A DNA stretch of 25,816 nucleotides, taken from NCBI GenBank assembly GCA_001584585.1, contig LSYV01000036.1, positions 1 to 25,816 on the forward strand, in the 5' to 3' direction. Positions 1 to 11,100 of the stretch are shown here, one piece after another. The DNA comes from Gonium pectorale (taxonomy: Eukaryota; Chlorophyta; Chlorophyceae; Chlamydomonadales; Volvocaceae). The notes under the pieces were generated by a model that ran no database searches, was not told where the DNA came from, and saw nothing but the letters and a program-made list of their open reading frames with translations. The translations under genes were made by a program, and so were the position numbers. Each line of letters starts with the position of its first letter. Positions within the stretch are counted from its first letter, which is position 1.

Positions 1-217
1 CTGTGGTGCGGCCGGCGGCTGTGAGCCAACGGGGGCGGGCGTGCTTCGCCAAGCGCGCGCACGACGTATAGCTGGGGCGGGGGAGGGCGGCATGCTGGGG
101 TGAAGTAGGGCTCAGTGCATGGATGTGAAACGTTCGTTTGTTGTTGGGGTGCACGGGTGGGGGTTTGCTGGCGCACTACTCTTTGCTAGCTCGGGGAGGG
201 ATTGAGGCCTCAACCAA

Positions 218-266
218 CACTCGTGGGGCTCTGGGCACTCGTGGGGCTTGGCAGCACTCGTGGGGC
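218..266. repeat. Short direct repeat, three copies of a 12-mer
   Basis: CACTCGTGGGGC occurs at 218-229, 236-247 and 255-266, separated by 6-7 bp. It precedes the larger GGATTCG array and no gene overlaps it convincingly. Confidence 0.85.
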
Positions 267-429
267 ACGGCAGGAATGGGCACCTTTGGGTGCAGGACGC
301 CCCGGCGGACAACACAAAAAGAGCCCGCCTGTGCGGGGCATACGTATGGACCGCGCGTGGCTGGGCATGGGGCGCAGTGCACGGGGCTGGTCTGGATTCG
401 TGTAACCACCGGCTGCAATCGCCTGGCTG

Positions 430-830
430 AGCCGTGGATTCGTAAGCGCAAGGGCTGGATTCGCCAGCTGTGCCCGGGATTCGGATTCGTTGGCTCAGGA
501 TTCCCCCGCCGTGTCTTGGATTCGGATTCGCCGGCCTGGGATTCGTGCCGTGTGCGGGTGGATTCGGATTGGTCGGAACGGGATTCAAACCCCGAAACCC
601 CGGATTCGGATTCGCCGGCCTGGGATTCGCCAGCTGTGCCCGGGATTCGGATTCGTTGGCTCAGGATTCCCCCGCCGTGTCCTGGATTCGGATTCGCCGG
701 CCTGGGATTCGTGCCGTGTGTGGGTGGATTCGGATTGGTCGGTACGGGATTCGAACGCCCAAACCCCGGCTTCGGATTGCCCGCCGGACCGTTACAGGGT
801 GACACTGGATTCGGTGGATTCGCGGAGCAT
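430..830. repeat. GGATTCG-rich tandem/higher-order repeat array
   Basis: About 400 bp are built from the heptamer GGATTCG and variants (GGATTCGGATTCG, GGGATTCG), interspersed with GCCGGCCTG, GTGCCGTGTG and CCAGCTGTGCCC spacers. There is a higher-order unit: 457-603 and 623-769 are near-identical blocks offset by 166 bp with only a few substitutions. Because the unit has few stop codons, long spurious reading frames run through it in several frames on both strands. It looks like minisatellite DNA; no transposase, tRNA or terminal inverted repeat was seen. Confidence 0.85.
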
Positions 831-959
831 GCCCACCCTCCGTGACGGAGTACCCTCGGACGATCTCAAAACATACCGACTGGCGACATTGCCGCCACAG
901 ACAACCATGTAAAGAATGGCAAAGCTGAGCGAGGCGAACCACTGTCTGGCGCTCTAGTT

Positions 960-2439
960 ATGAGGGCTCGATGGCGCCAGCTGACAAACCATCATCATCG
1001 GGCCGTGGCGCGCCCGGGGGCGCCCCCTCCTCGCTGGCATGTACACTCCTTGTCTCCGCGTCTATCGGTAGCGCGCAAATCACTTTGCTTGGTTCAGCAC
1101 AGACTAACGCCCTGCGCGCCGGTCGAGTCGCCGCCGTGCTGGCGCGCCGTGGTCGGCCCGCGCCGCCGTCCGTGCTATGTTTGCTATCCCTGAGCATCAA
1201 GCATCTGGGGCAGGTGGGGTTGACACACGGGCGGCATGCGTGGCTGGTAGGCGCTCGTCACGCCCAAACACTGACCCGTGGGTCGGCCAAGACGCACTTG
1301 CCGCGAGCCTGGCCAGGCAAGCGGGTAGCAGTGGAAGCTGCATCGCCCTAACCCAGAAGTTCCCGGGCGGGGCAAGATGTTATTTTGAAAGTAGAGGGTT
1401 TCACTGGGAGTTAAAAATGGGGTTTATTTGCGGCGCCGGGTCTCGCAAGGTCTGTCGTACAGGTTCGTGGCGGCACGGCCACCCTAATACTGCAGCACAG
1501 TTATCGCATAGTGCCTTCGGTGCCAAGCTGGCGATGCCTGTGATGTGGCATGTGGGCCCCTATTTCTTTGCAACTGGCCGTGTTTTGGGACCGTGCCACG
1601 AACCAGAAACCAGAAACCTGCACAGAAAGAGGGACGTACGGATCCATCCACCTCAGCGCTGGCTGGGCCGCCACTGCAGCAGACAGCGCTGCAGCGCAGG
1701 AGGCTGTGGCCAGGGTGCTGGGTTCTGGGCGCCTGGCCCGAAAGACGGACCGTTATACGTCGGTGGTATCAAGATTTGCCGGTGCCAGCGGTGGCACATT
1801 ATGACATACGGCTGAAGATGCCATGCTATTGGCACTTTGGGTACCGTCACAACTATCACAATACGCCTGTCCGTGGTCCGGCGTCGTCAAGCAGATAGCA
1901 GAACCGGAAACCGCAAGAAAAGTGAGTACGCCCCAGGTAATGCCGCGGCCTAGTCCTCAGGGAAGCAGTCCTGCCATCTTTATGGAGAGGGAATGGAGAG
2001 CTCGCATTGGATCCGCCTGGCTTTTGGCAGGGCCCAAGGTTTCTGTGGGGTACTTCCTTTACAAGGACTCGTCGGTAATTTCCGTGCCCCTGCCCCCTTG
2101 GTCTTCATTGTCAGTGCCCACGATAGTGATCCCTGTCCATTATTAGGGAGATCGGTCCCAAACCCCTCCAGGTATGTCGCTTGTTAAGATAGCTAGCAGC
2201 AGGGCTGTGTCCCCAAATGAGCCCCAGCTGCAGCACTGTGAAGTGAAACCCCATATCGGTAGCACCACGAAGCTCCACGGGCCTCCACAGAGCCCCACTC
2301 TGCCAATGGTAACCGCCCATGTAACCGTTAACCGGTAACGGTAACCTCTTGCGACGGTCTGGCCGTGGCGCGTGCAGTGCCAAGGACATGTTGGTACAGC
2401 GGCATTCCATTGCCTTCCGCCGTACACGTCAGAACCCTG
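960..2439. other. No supported gene
   Basis: This stretch has open frames on both strands (the longest about 210 codons, plus strand 1177-1815), but none shows a family motif, a plausible spliced continuation, or the composition of the genes further right. An imperfect palindrome, GTAACCGTTAACCGGTAACG followed by GTAACC, lies near 2320-2346. I see nothing else to annotate; it may be intergenic DNA, UTR or old mobile-element sequence. Confidence 0.5.
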
Positions 2440-2480
2440 CTCACTCACACTCACACACACACGCACACTCACGCACACGC
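2440..2480. repeat. CA-rich microsatellite
   Basis: An impure (CA)n tract with CTCACT and CGCACA interruptions. It is a simple-sequence repeat outside any supported exon. Confidence 0.8.
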
Positions 2481-2695
2481 CCAGATGATATAATGTGATA
2501 TCTACACAGACGTGCACAGCAAACAAGTGCACACGCCAACTCTACCAACTTTGTCATATATATTGTGGAACGGCCCCCGCCCGTGACGGCCGCATTGGCC
2601 TCATTGGCTGAATATCCGCCCACGTATCCGCCTGACAGTCGCATCGTGTCTCCACTTCTAGAGGTGCCAGAAAGTGCGCAGGCGGCGCAGCTGAT

Positions 2696-3340
2696 TCACA
2701 TCCGTGGCCGGGCTGCGCTGAGTACCGTCTTGTGGCCTATCCAGTTTAAAAGGAACCACGCCAGAAGCTCCTCGCTGTACCCCTTGCTCTCGATCCAGTC
2801 GCAGCCCCGCGCCTCCAGCAGCCGCTCAAGGTATGTCGCCCACTCCTCAACATCGCCCTCCGGGGACACCCGGCGCGGGCCGATGCCGTCGGGCGCCAGC
2901 TCCAAGCGCTGGTATGTGCGTCTGATCGCCGCGTCGTTGGCCAACGTTGCTGCAGTGGCGTCACTCAAGTAGGACCCAAGAGTTGTGAAATCGCTCATTG
3001 TCTCCATGTAGACCTGCCCAGGCTTGCACGCCGCTCCCATCAGCTCAATGCGGTTTGCAAATTTGCGTCGTCCCTTCTCCAGGACTGCATAAACAGCGTT
3101 ATTGTACTCCCTAATTAGGTATGTTGTTTCCATGATAGCGCGGTCGTCTTCGGCCCGGCCAGTGGGCTTCACGCCTGGCCGGGGGGCCGTTGCCGAGGAA
3201 TCGCTTCGCAGCGTGTACGCTATCCGCACCATGGCTCCGTCCGGTCTGCGGTACATACTAAAATTGCCTTGGAGATTCAAGCAGCAAAGAAAACCTATAT
3301 CGGCGGTTTTTGCGCGGTATGAATGCCCGATCGCTAGCAC
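2696..3340 (-). CDS. Hypothetical protein, possibly one exon of a spliced gene
   Basis: I do not recognise this protein. The frame is open for 214 codons and ends at TGA (2698-2696). Its middle and C-terminal parts read like a normal soluble protein, with a balanced composition, amphipathic stretches (around EEWATYLERLLEARG) and no low complexity, unlike the shadow frames nearby. Methionines at 3256 and 3232 are alternative starts. A 3' splice-site-like sequence (ACCGCAG followed by ACCGGAC) near 3250 suggests the coding part may begin there as an internal exon, which would leave the first 28 residues as intron or UTR. No signal peptide, membrane span or catalytic motif is visible. It could be a lineage-specific algal gene or part of a mobile or viral-derived element; nothing seen decides between these. 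Confidence 0.4.
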   Translation of the reverse strand: MLAIGHSYRAKTADIGFLCCLNLQGNFSMYRRPDGAMVRIAYTLRSDSSATAPRPGVKPTGRAEDDRAIMETTYLIREYNNAVYAVLEKGRRKFANRIELMGAACKPGQVYMETMSDFTTLGSYLSDATAATLANDAAIRRTYQRLELAPDGIGPRRVSPEGDVEEWATYLERLLEARGCDWIESKGYSEELLAWFLLNWIGHKTVLSAARPRM

Positions 3341-4413
3341 TACTGTATATATGCAGTACTATGGTCAAATGCTTCTATATGCGACTACAGTTCTTCGCCT
3401 GCTGGCGCCCGCCGTCCGGCACTGTCTGATGCAGCGACCGTCCGTCGCGTCTAGTCCTTTCGAGCCGAGTCGCGAGCTGCACACAACAAATGCATGTACA
3501 AGTAAAACTGCCTTCCAATGTTCACAGGGGCATTTCCTACTATCGTACGTCGTGGCTCGAATGCAACTATCAAGTCACGTCGCCATGGTCACCACACGCG
3601 ACCTGAGGTGGGGCATTGAAGACACAGGTTACAGATTTCAGGCTCCCCTAATTATAGATGATAGGTTCCCCGCTGAAAAGCAGCACGGTTTGTGTGCGCC
3701 GCGAAGCGGGTAGGCACGGGACACGGAAGCGGGGGAATCACGACGGTTTCCGCACGAAGCGCAGCGTAGTAGCGGAAACCAAGGTTTTCTGCGTTCGGCT
3801 GGCAAGCGTTTGTGCACGTCGGTGCTGTACGGTAGCACGGTAGTACGAGGCCGGTAGGCCAGTGTTCATAGATTGCTGGGGAAAACACTATCGGTGCTAG
3901 CTAATTCGCGAGTTTCCTTTTGTCAGGTCTGACACCGCCGGGCCGAACTTAGCCAAACTACGTTACAGTCCCTGGCCAGTCTCGGCTTGTTGGATAAGGG
4001 CTCGCCCCCCATCCCCCGCAGAAGACTCTCTTTCCTGCCTGCAGGTTCCCTTCTCCGCGGCGGAGCCGCGGCTAAGTGACACAAGACGCAATGCTGGAAT
4101 CCCGACCGGTACCGCCGCGGGCCTGCGTCTGGAAGTTGGCGCCAGCGACAAAGCAAATAAGCCGCGACAAGATGCCAGACAGGCATGCGCTAGAGGGTCC
4201 AAGGTGTGGCTCCCCCAGCTGCGAGTTACATTTTTCAAGGCACGTACGACGTACGCCTTACTACCGGACCATCCACGCCACTATTCCGCATCCCCGGTCG
4301 CATCCCCGGTCGCGAGCCCACCTGCCGCATCCGCTGCGACCCTAACCAGCCGCCGCACAGAGTGGAACGCCATGCGCCGCGTGACGGCCTGGGGAGTACT
4401 GCAGCGTCCTTGA
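3341..4413. other. No supported gene; one small hairpin
   Basis: No frame here carries a recognisable protein. A perfect 9-bp inverted repeat (GGTTTCCGC at 3745-3753, GCGGAAACC at 3772-3780) encloses an 18-nt loop. CGCATCCCCGGT is repeated directly near 4290-4313. Part may be 3' flank of the RNase M5-like gene: TTACA at about 4226 is TGTAA on the minus strand, the green-algal polyadenylation signal, but it lies roughly 790 nt beyond that gene's stop, so this is only a possibility. Confidence 0.4.
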
Positions 4414-4904
4414 CTACTGCTCGCAAACTTCACCGCCATAGCCAGTCCCAAGCCGGCCCTGTCCCCAACACCCGCAGATGGCCACCCGCCTCTTGGCCAT
4501 GCTGGCCCCCGGCAAACGGGCACTTGCATGTGCAGCACCCACACACGCCACCTGCATGAAGCGAGCTCCCAGCTCCTCCAGCGTGTTGGATGTGTCATGA
4601 GCACCCGTAATGACCAGCAGCAGGTGCAGGCCGTGATGGCCATTGCTGCGCCGTGATGCAACGCCACAGCCTCCCCCACCTAGGCCAGGCCCTTGTGGGC
4701 CACCTGTCGATAGCTGACTTGCGCAAGCTCACCACCGCCACCAGTAAGCACTGCATCCATCAGGTCCCCAAGAGCCAAGACCTCTCCCCACTTTCTCGCC
4801 TCCACCTCGGTCCTGATCTCCTGAAGCTTTCCGTAACCTGCATCCACGCGCCCCTGAGCATTTCCTTTCCCACAATTCCACCACGACCAAAATCCAGCAA
4901 GCAC
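4414..4904 (-). pseudogene. Possible decayed coding segment of unknown family
   Basis: Read on the minus strand, 4904-4680 gives a coherent stretch including LQEIRTEVEARKWGEVLALG and ending AQVSYRQVAHKGLA, then a TAG. In-frame sequence continues as VGEAVALHH. From about 4652 the sense-looking sequence moves to another frame (GHHGLHLLLVITGAHDTSNT, then LEELGARF, later LPGASMAKRRVAICGCWGQG) and stops at TAG (4416-4414). One stop plus one frame change within 500 bp suggests a degenerate gene fragment. I do not recognise the family. It lies just downstream of the RNase M5-like stop codon on the same strand and could alternatively be its 3' UTR with chance open frames. Confidence 0.25.
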
Positions 4905-5013
4905 GAGACTTCTCCCACCCTGCCCTCATACGCGCCGCCGCAGGTGAAGGTCCCCGACCGTTTGATTCAACCGCCAGCCGCAACGCCAACTCCGCAGCGC
5001 GTCAAAAAACAAA

Positions 5014-6583
5014 TCAGGCGCTGTCGTGCGCGGCGGCACCAGCCGCATCCGGGTCCGCTGCGGCCTCCTCCGCCGCCCGCAGCGCCTCCCGGAACTCCTC
5101 CCGCGTGAAGAAGCGGTTGAGCAGGTTGAGCAGCGCCTTGCCGGTGCCCACCTCGTCGATGCCCAGCGCGCGGCAGAAGCGGTTGCGCCGCAGCTGCGAG
5201 CCTCGCACCTGCGGCCGATCGGCGACGGCGTATGTACGGGCCTTGGCGTGCGGGAGATCGAATAGGTTTCGCGGCGAGGTGCGCAGGTGGAATGCACGAA
5301 TGTAGCCGGAAGGCACTTCGCTGAAGGCACTTCATTCAAGGGCTCGGAGCGGCGCGCGAGGAGGAGGAAGCGGCAATCCTAGGAGTGTGCACGGCCGTGA
5401 GAATGATGAGACGGGACCGTGCCCTGTGCTGCAACAGCGGGTTCCTGTGCGTGGCTGCATCGTGAATTCGTGTCGCGCTAAACGGTGATCGATGGCCTGC
5501 AGGCCGCAGGGCTGCACCTTTTGCTTGTCGTTCCACGCGCCCACCAGGCCGGCCTCCTGCAGCTCCTCCAGGCTGAACTCCCGCCGCTCCGTGCCGAACC
5601 GCCGGCGAGCGCGCGTCAGGCAGGACCGGACCGTGTCCGGCGCGGCGTGCTCGAGCCCCACGTTCCCCGCCTCGTGATACCTGGGACCAGCATGCAAGTA
5701 ACGGTAAAATAAAATCGGAACCATGCTGTTATCAATGGGTTCTACCTTGCATGGGCTATCCTTGGTCAGCTGACAGGCATTCTGTTGTTCAGCACAGCGA
5801 CGGTGGCACAGGCCCGAGTAGCCCCTGCCTGTTCAGGGATGGGCTCCCAACCGCTCACCGGCTATCAGCCTGACTCGTGCCCAGCTCCACTCTGAGGAAC
5901 GCGTGCCGTACCACCACGTCCGGGGCTGCAGATGTGGGGCCCCCCTGAGACGTGTGCGCGTCGCCAGTCCCCCCGCGCGCTGCATTCGTCGCTAGCGGCC
6001 CCGCACCGTCCCGCCTTTGCGGCGGTGGGAGAACATCGTCCAGGAGCACCCGAAACATGCGGCCCTGCCAGTCTGGGTCCGTGAATACGACGAGCTTTCG
6101 CGGAACGACGCCTGCCGTCGCCAGGGCTGAGAGGTACTGGAGCTCGGGCTTCATCGCATCAGCCATTGCGTAACCACCGCCGAGCACAAACACCTGGCCA
6201 AGCAGGGGTGACCGAGGCGAAGTGAGGGAGGGGTGAAAGGCGTGGTGCGGGGCCTGAATGCTAGCGTCAGACGACCACATGTGCCATGGCGGCATGCTGG
6301 GGTTGGGGACCGCCCTTGCCCTTGCCTTACCGGCGCCCTAACGGCTCGGTGCACTGCCCAACAGTCGTTTATCCCTTCTACGATGACGAGCGCGTCCAGC
6401 TTGGGCAGTTGGTCGTTAGCGGGTGGCGCGATAACCTTCAGGCGGAAGCCTGCAGTTACAGTTCAGATGGTCTAAGCCGACAGAGCATGTCAGGTTGTCC
6501 GCGGCTATGAGACTTGCTTTCCAGCTTGACGCCCTTCGGCGGCCGAGGTGCAGCGCCCCAGTCAATCCCAGAGCGGTCGCCAT
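5014..6583 (-). CDS. RNase M5-like Toprim protein (5S rRNA maturase family)
   Basis: Exons on the minus strand: 6449-6331, 6193-5859, 5680-5518 and 5208-5014 (TGA), joined in matching phase. The order of motifs is that of bacterial ribonuclease M5. Toprim motif 1 is LVIVEGINDCWAVHRAV (catalytic Glu), followed by a strand VFVLGGG. Toprim DxD is VVFTDPDWQGR, followed by RHAFLRVE. The family-specific NVGLEHAAPDTV and the C-terminal domain (LQEAGLVGAW, then RRNRFCRALGI, LLNLLNRFFTREEF) come next. Bacterial M5 cleaves 5S rRNA precursors; in an alga a plastid role is likely but inferred. About 33 residues (5970s region, low complexity) are inserted between DDVLPPPQ and VVVRHAF. The first exon is unresolved: ATG at 6583 gives a Ser/Arg-rich N terminus suited to a transit peptide and joins in phase at 6514, but that donor (GTCTCA) is weak, and ATG at 6712 is also possible. 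With the 6583 start the protein is about 293 aa. Confidence 0.82.
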
Positions 6584-8108
6584 GCCGCGCTGCTTGACTT
6601 GCTCGAGAAAGGCCCCGGTCTCGATCGTCGCGCGCTTCGCGGGGTCCGGCCCGCATGTGGCTGGCCTGCCGCTCCTGCTGAACGCCTTCCCCTCCGGCCT
6701 GGCCGAGGTCATTGTTTGACCTCAGCCTAGCAGACCTAACTCGGGGAGCAGGGCCCTGACTGGTCGGCTGGCGGTTGTCGGTGACAGCATTTCGAGCTGC
6801 GAGGCGCGCACTGCTGCACGGGTGCCGCAAGACGAACGCCATGTGTGGTTCTAGATGTTCCAATTAGCGTGGACGTCCTGGCTTTTGCTGCCAAGTAGCA
6901 AAGAAAGAAGCACGTTACGAATGTTGCACACGGCGTACGGCGCATTGGTGCACCGCACAGGGTCTCGTACGTGCCACCTCCAACCTGGGAGAACAGCGGT
7001 TGGCCCGTCGCGACGCAAAACATGCATCTCGGCATGAAATTACGTACGGCAGGACCAGGCGGGAAAGATCAAGGCCGGCAACACTGTGTACCGGTACATG
7101 ACACCGCACGTACTCGACTGCACCAACCCCAGCACAATCCTTCCCGCCCAAGCTCGCGCAGGCGCCGCGGCATTGAAGACATGTGTGTAAGCGCACCAGA
7201 TAATCCAACTTGCCTCTGGACAGGAAGTTTGCTGCGTCAGCACCCGGCGCTGCCGCTGCTGGTGCGTGTCCAACAGGCCCCGCTTGCCTCCCTAAACCTC
7301 GTCAGTCGCATGGGTCCAAGTTCAACCGCATAAGTATCGACACTGTGACGCTGCCACACCGCCAAGCAGTCAGCACGCCTCTAAGTGCCACTGATATAGC
7401 ACGCCTCTAGAAGATACACCGTCAGTCGGCATGAATCCACAGGAGTAGCATAGCGTCACGCTACAGGCACAAGGCCATACATACTGCGGTCCTCGAAAGT
7501 CCTCGAAGCCAGTTTCAGTTGGGGCCCCTTTCCGTAAACCCTCCGCACCGCCAGGCTGGTGGCCGCGATCAGCCTTGGTGCACACCTCCGTACCGCCGCA
7601 ACGCACCGTCGTACGTCAGCCATAGTTTCCCGCTTCCGTATGCACGAAGTATGCATCATTGACGAGCCGGAACGCCAGCCCTAAACCAATCCACACCCAC
7701 CGGCATCCGTTGTTCAAGAAATATTGATGGGCACGTGCGACCCGAGCCACACCACCGAATCCCGGACAGTCGTTTCAACCCAAACGGACCCTGAGCCGCT
7801 CCGCATGCCCCACCCAGCCACAGCCGCCCTCATTCAGTTGCCTCCCTCCCGCTGCTTCGCCCCAATCGCCACGCCCCCTCTTCCCCGCCCGCCCGCCCCG
7901 GGCTCAGTCCAAGCCACCGCTCAAGCTCAAATGGAACGAGGGCCGATCCAGCCGCAACCACCCCTGCCGCAAAGTGCGCCGACGGCCCAACCCTCGCCCC
8001 CTCCCCCTCAAACCGCCGGCCGCCGGCTGCCTGGCTCGCTCAGCTCCGTAAGCGGGAGCCCGCTCGGGCCAGTGGGCTGCTGGCCGCATCCGGCGGGACC
8101 GCCGGGAG
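6584..8108. other. Intergenic region between RNase M5-like and PPP4R4 genes; no supported gene
   Basis: It contains the putative 5' flank of the RNase M5-like gene (or its unresolved first exon, if translation starts at 6712) and the 3' flank of the PPP4R4 gene. A Pro-rich plus-strand frame at 7724-8149 overlaps the reverse complement of the PPP4R4 tail and looks like a composition artefact. No TTACA (TGTAA on the minus strand) was found close downstream of the PPP4R4 stop, so its polyadenylation site is not located. Confidence 0.5.
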
Positions 8109-11100
8109 TCACCTTCCCGGTTTCCGCCCCACCGACCCCGCCGTCGTGAGGGGCGTCTTGGCCGCCGCCACTGGCCCGTTGCCCGTGAGCCGCGAGGGCG
8201 CGCCCAGCCCGCCGCTGCTGCCGGGCTTCCCCGCCAGCCCGCTGGGCGGCGAGGCGGTGGGCGAGGAGCGCGTGGTGATGGCGGGCAGCCGCAGCCCGGT
8301 CTGGAAGGCGGATCCTGGGCCCGCGCCGCTGCTGGAGCCGGGTGGCGAGGGCACGCTGCCAATGAGCGGCGACCCCGGCTTCGTGACGGCGGAGGGTATG
8401 GCGGTGATGCGGGAGATGCCGGTGTTGGTCTTGATGGCGCTGGACAGCGAAACCGGGCTCCCCAGGCCGTAGCCCTTGCTGCCGGAGCTAGACGTGCTGG
8501 CCGCCGAGCCGATGCGGCTCCCCGGCCCGACCACGTTGCCGCTCCCCGACGGCGCGCGCACCGCTCCCAGCGCGCCCATGCCGCCGGCTCGCGGCCCCGA
8601 GCCGTCCTCGCTGGCCGCCGCGCCTCGTCTCCCCTGGCTGGCCGAGGTGCCGAAGGCCTGCCGGCCGCCGGGCATGCTGGGGGAGGTGCGCTCGTAGGTG
8701 GCGCCCACGGGCTGCAGCCCCCCGGGCCGCCGCTGCACGCCGCTCTTGCCCGCCAGTGCCCCCGGCGCCAGGCCGCCCTTGCCGCCCTTGGCGGACCCGA
8801 CCTGCAGGATCTCGGACTTGACCCTACGGGGGCGACGGGGCGGCAGCGAGAATGGGGGGCGGTATTGGTTGGGTGGGTTCGAAAAGGTGGGCACGGTGGT
8901 TTGTGATGAACGACCGTCTCTGACTGTTCCAGTCGTGCGGCCGCGACGCCGGCTGCGAAGTACCATCGAGTCCTGCCCTCGGTATGGTATGCCGCTCGGT
9001 TTAGGGCCGGTCAGGGCCGCCAAGCGACACCGCCAAGTAGCGACACTCCGCCGCGAGCCCCAACAGCTTACTCTTTGAGGTCGTCTTGCGTGAACGTGAA
9101 GTCGGCCTCCTCGTCCTCCCTCCGCCGGTCCTCCGCCTCCGTGCCGGCCGAGGCCGGCCCCAGGCCGAAGCCCATGCCCGCCCCGCCCGCGCCCATGCTG
9201 CCGTTCATGTCCAGCATGCCGCCGCCCGCGCCACCCATCCGCATGGGCGTCTTCTTGAACTGCTCGTTCACCGTTCGGGCGTTCTGCGCGGCAGGGGTTG
9301 GAAGTCTCAATACATGATTTAGGGGGCGGAAGCTCGCAAATCTAGAAACGCAAACATTGCGATCAACATACCTCAAAGCGTTGCACGATAGGGGCGGGCA
9401 GCACCCGCATATGGGTTAGGACCTCGGCCCGTCCCAAACCATCGCCGCCCCTTCCCCTCTGCCAGGCCACGATGCTCGGGGCTCGGGGAAGCGCCATGCG
9501 AGACCTCCTCGGGCGCCGAACCCTCCTTCCCCCATCCTGCGACTCCGGCTTCTGTGCTGAGGACGCCTTCCAACCCTACGTCCCCCAAAAGGGACACGTC
9601 TCTACCACAGCCCGAGGCAGTGCCAGACCGCGCCGCGCCCTTACCCCCCCACCTGCGACACGTCCCGGTCGTTGTCGGTCATAATGTTGGACATGCCGCT
9701 ATTGAGCCGCTCCAGCAGGTCCACGTCCTCGGGCAGCTTTATGCACGTCTTGAGCGCCGGCAGCAGCGACGTAACCGCCAGCCGCACGTTGGGCACCGGG
9801 TCGTACAGCAGCTCCAGAACCAGGTCAAACATGAAGTCCTTGATGAAGCGCGAGGAGAAGCGGCGCAGCATGTGGCCGGCAATGTCCACAAAGGTGATGC
9901 GCGAGGAGAAGGCGCGGCCGCGGCAAAAGTCGCGTATGAGCCGGAGCAGGATCTCGGCTCGTTGCTTCTCCCGCCTGGGGTGCGGGCGGCGTGGGGCAGT
10001 GTGGGTCGCGGGCGCGCGAGTTGGGGCGGGCAGAGGGCCGCGGCGGGGCCTCCTTGGATAGCGCATGTGCGGTGAGACATGGTCCAACAGGCCTAAATGG
10101 CCCCCTGGGCAGTGACTCAAGCGTGCGGGCTCTTCACAGCCCGGGCATCTAATAGCACCAGCGCCGCTAATAACGCCAGGAGACCGCTCCGCTAGGCCTT
10201 GTCGCGGGCCGTGTGGCGCTTCACGTGCCCGTGTGCGACGGGACAGTCACACGGGCCCGCACGGCAACACTGCCCGTGGCCGGACCTGGAAACCGAGGTC
10301 CGCCGCCGCTGCCGCCACCATACCTGTTGTAGCGCAGGAAGCACACCACGCCCTCGGCCGCCACGGGCTTCACCGCCGCTGCCGAGTCCGTGAGGTACCG
10401 GAACACGACGGGCACAAAGTGCTCGTAAACCTGGTCGCTGGTGAAGACCTGCGGGGCGGCGGGCGCGCGATCGCGGGAGGGAGAGGCCCCGGGGGGGGGG
10501 CCGCGGGCGGGAAGGATGGGGTAAGACGGGAAGATGATGACCAGCGAAGAGCGAGACAAATGCTGGAGTGGGCTGGGTCATGTACTGGTACAGCTCGCAC
10601 CCTGATCGCTGCCAAACCATCAGCAAAGAAGCGCCTTTGCACCGCCCCTCATCCCCCCGCGGTCACTCCCAGCAAGTGCATTCCCGCGAGTCGACTGAGC
10701 TGACGTCAGCGCGCAGACACTTCAGCAATCCCGCCTGTCCGCCACAGGCCGGGAAAGACCCCGACCGATCCAAGACCCGCGCCACGAGTCACTTCAACCC
10801 ACACTACCGTTCCCCAGTCACTGTACCCCGTCCCCCATCACGCGCCCTCCCACGCCAGCCGTCCCAGGCCCAGCCCCCCCCCCCCCGCCCCGTGGCCACC
10901 TGCGGGAAGAGCGGGAACGCCTGCGCCAGCTGCTGCTGCATGCGCCAGTTCCGCTTCGCACCGCCCTCCAGCTCCAGCAGCGCCTTGGCCAGCTCCGCCA
11001 GCGCCGGCTCGCGCCGCGCCTCGTCCTTCACCACCCAGTGCGCCAGGCACTGCGTCAGCGAGCCCAGCATGGCCCCCTGCACCGCGGGCGCCTCGTCGCG

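Noticed and set aside
745..765. tRNA-like T-arm sequence (GGGATTCGAACG, B-box on the minus strand)
   Set aside because: The T stem does not pair properly and no matching acceptor, D or anticodon arms were found; the motif arises from the GGATTCG repeat.
138..912. Long open frames (up to about 235 codons) on both strands over the GGATTCG array
   Set aside because: They follow from a repeat with few stop codons; several overlapping frames are equally open and give only periodic Gly/Phe/Ser/Asp strings without domains.
1177..1815. 212-codon plus-strand open frame
   Set aside because: No family motif, odd Cys/Trp/His-rich composition, no supporting splice context; likely chance in GC-rich DNA.
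7724..8149. Pro-rich 141-codon plus-strand frame
   Set aside because: It overlaps the antisense of the PPP4R4 C-terminal exon and reflects Gly/Pro codon mirroring.
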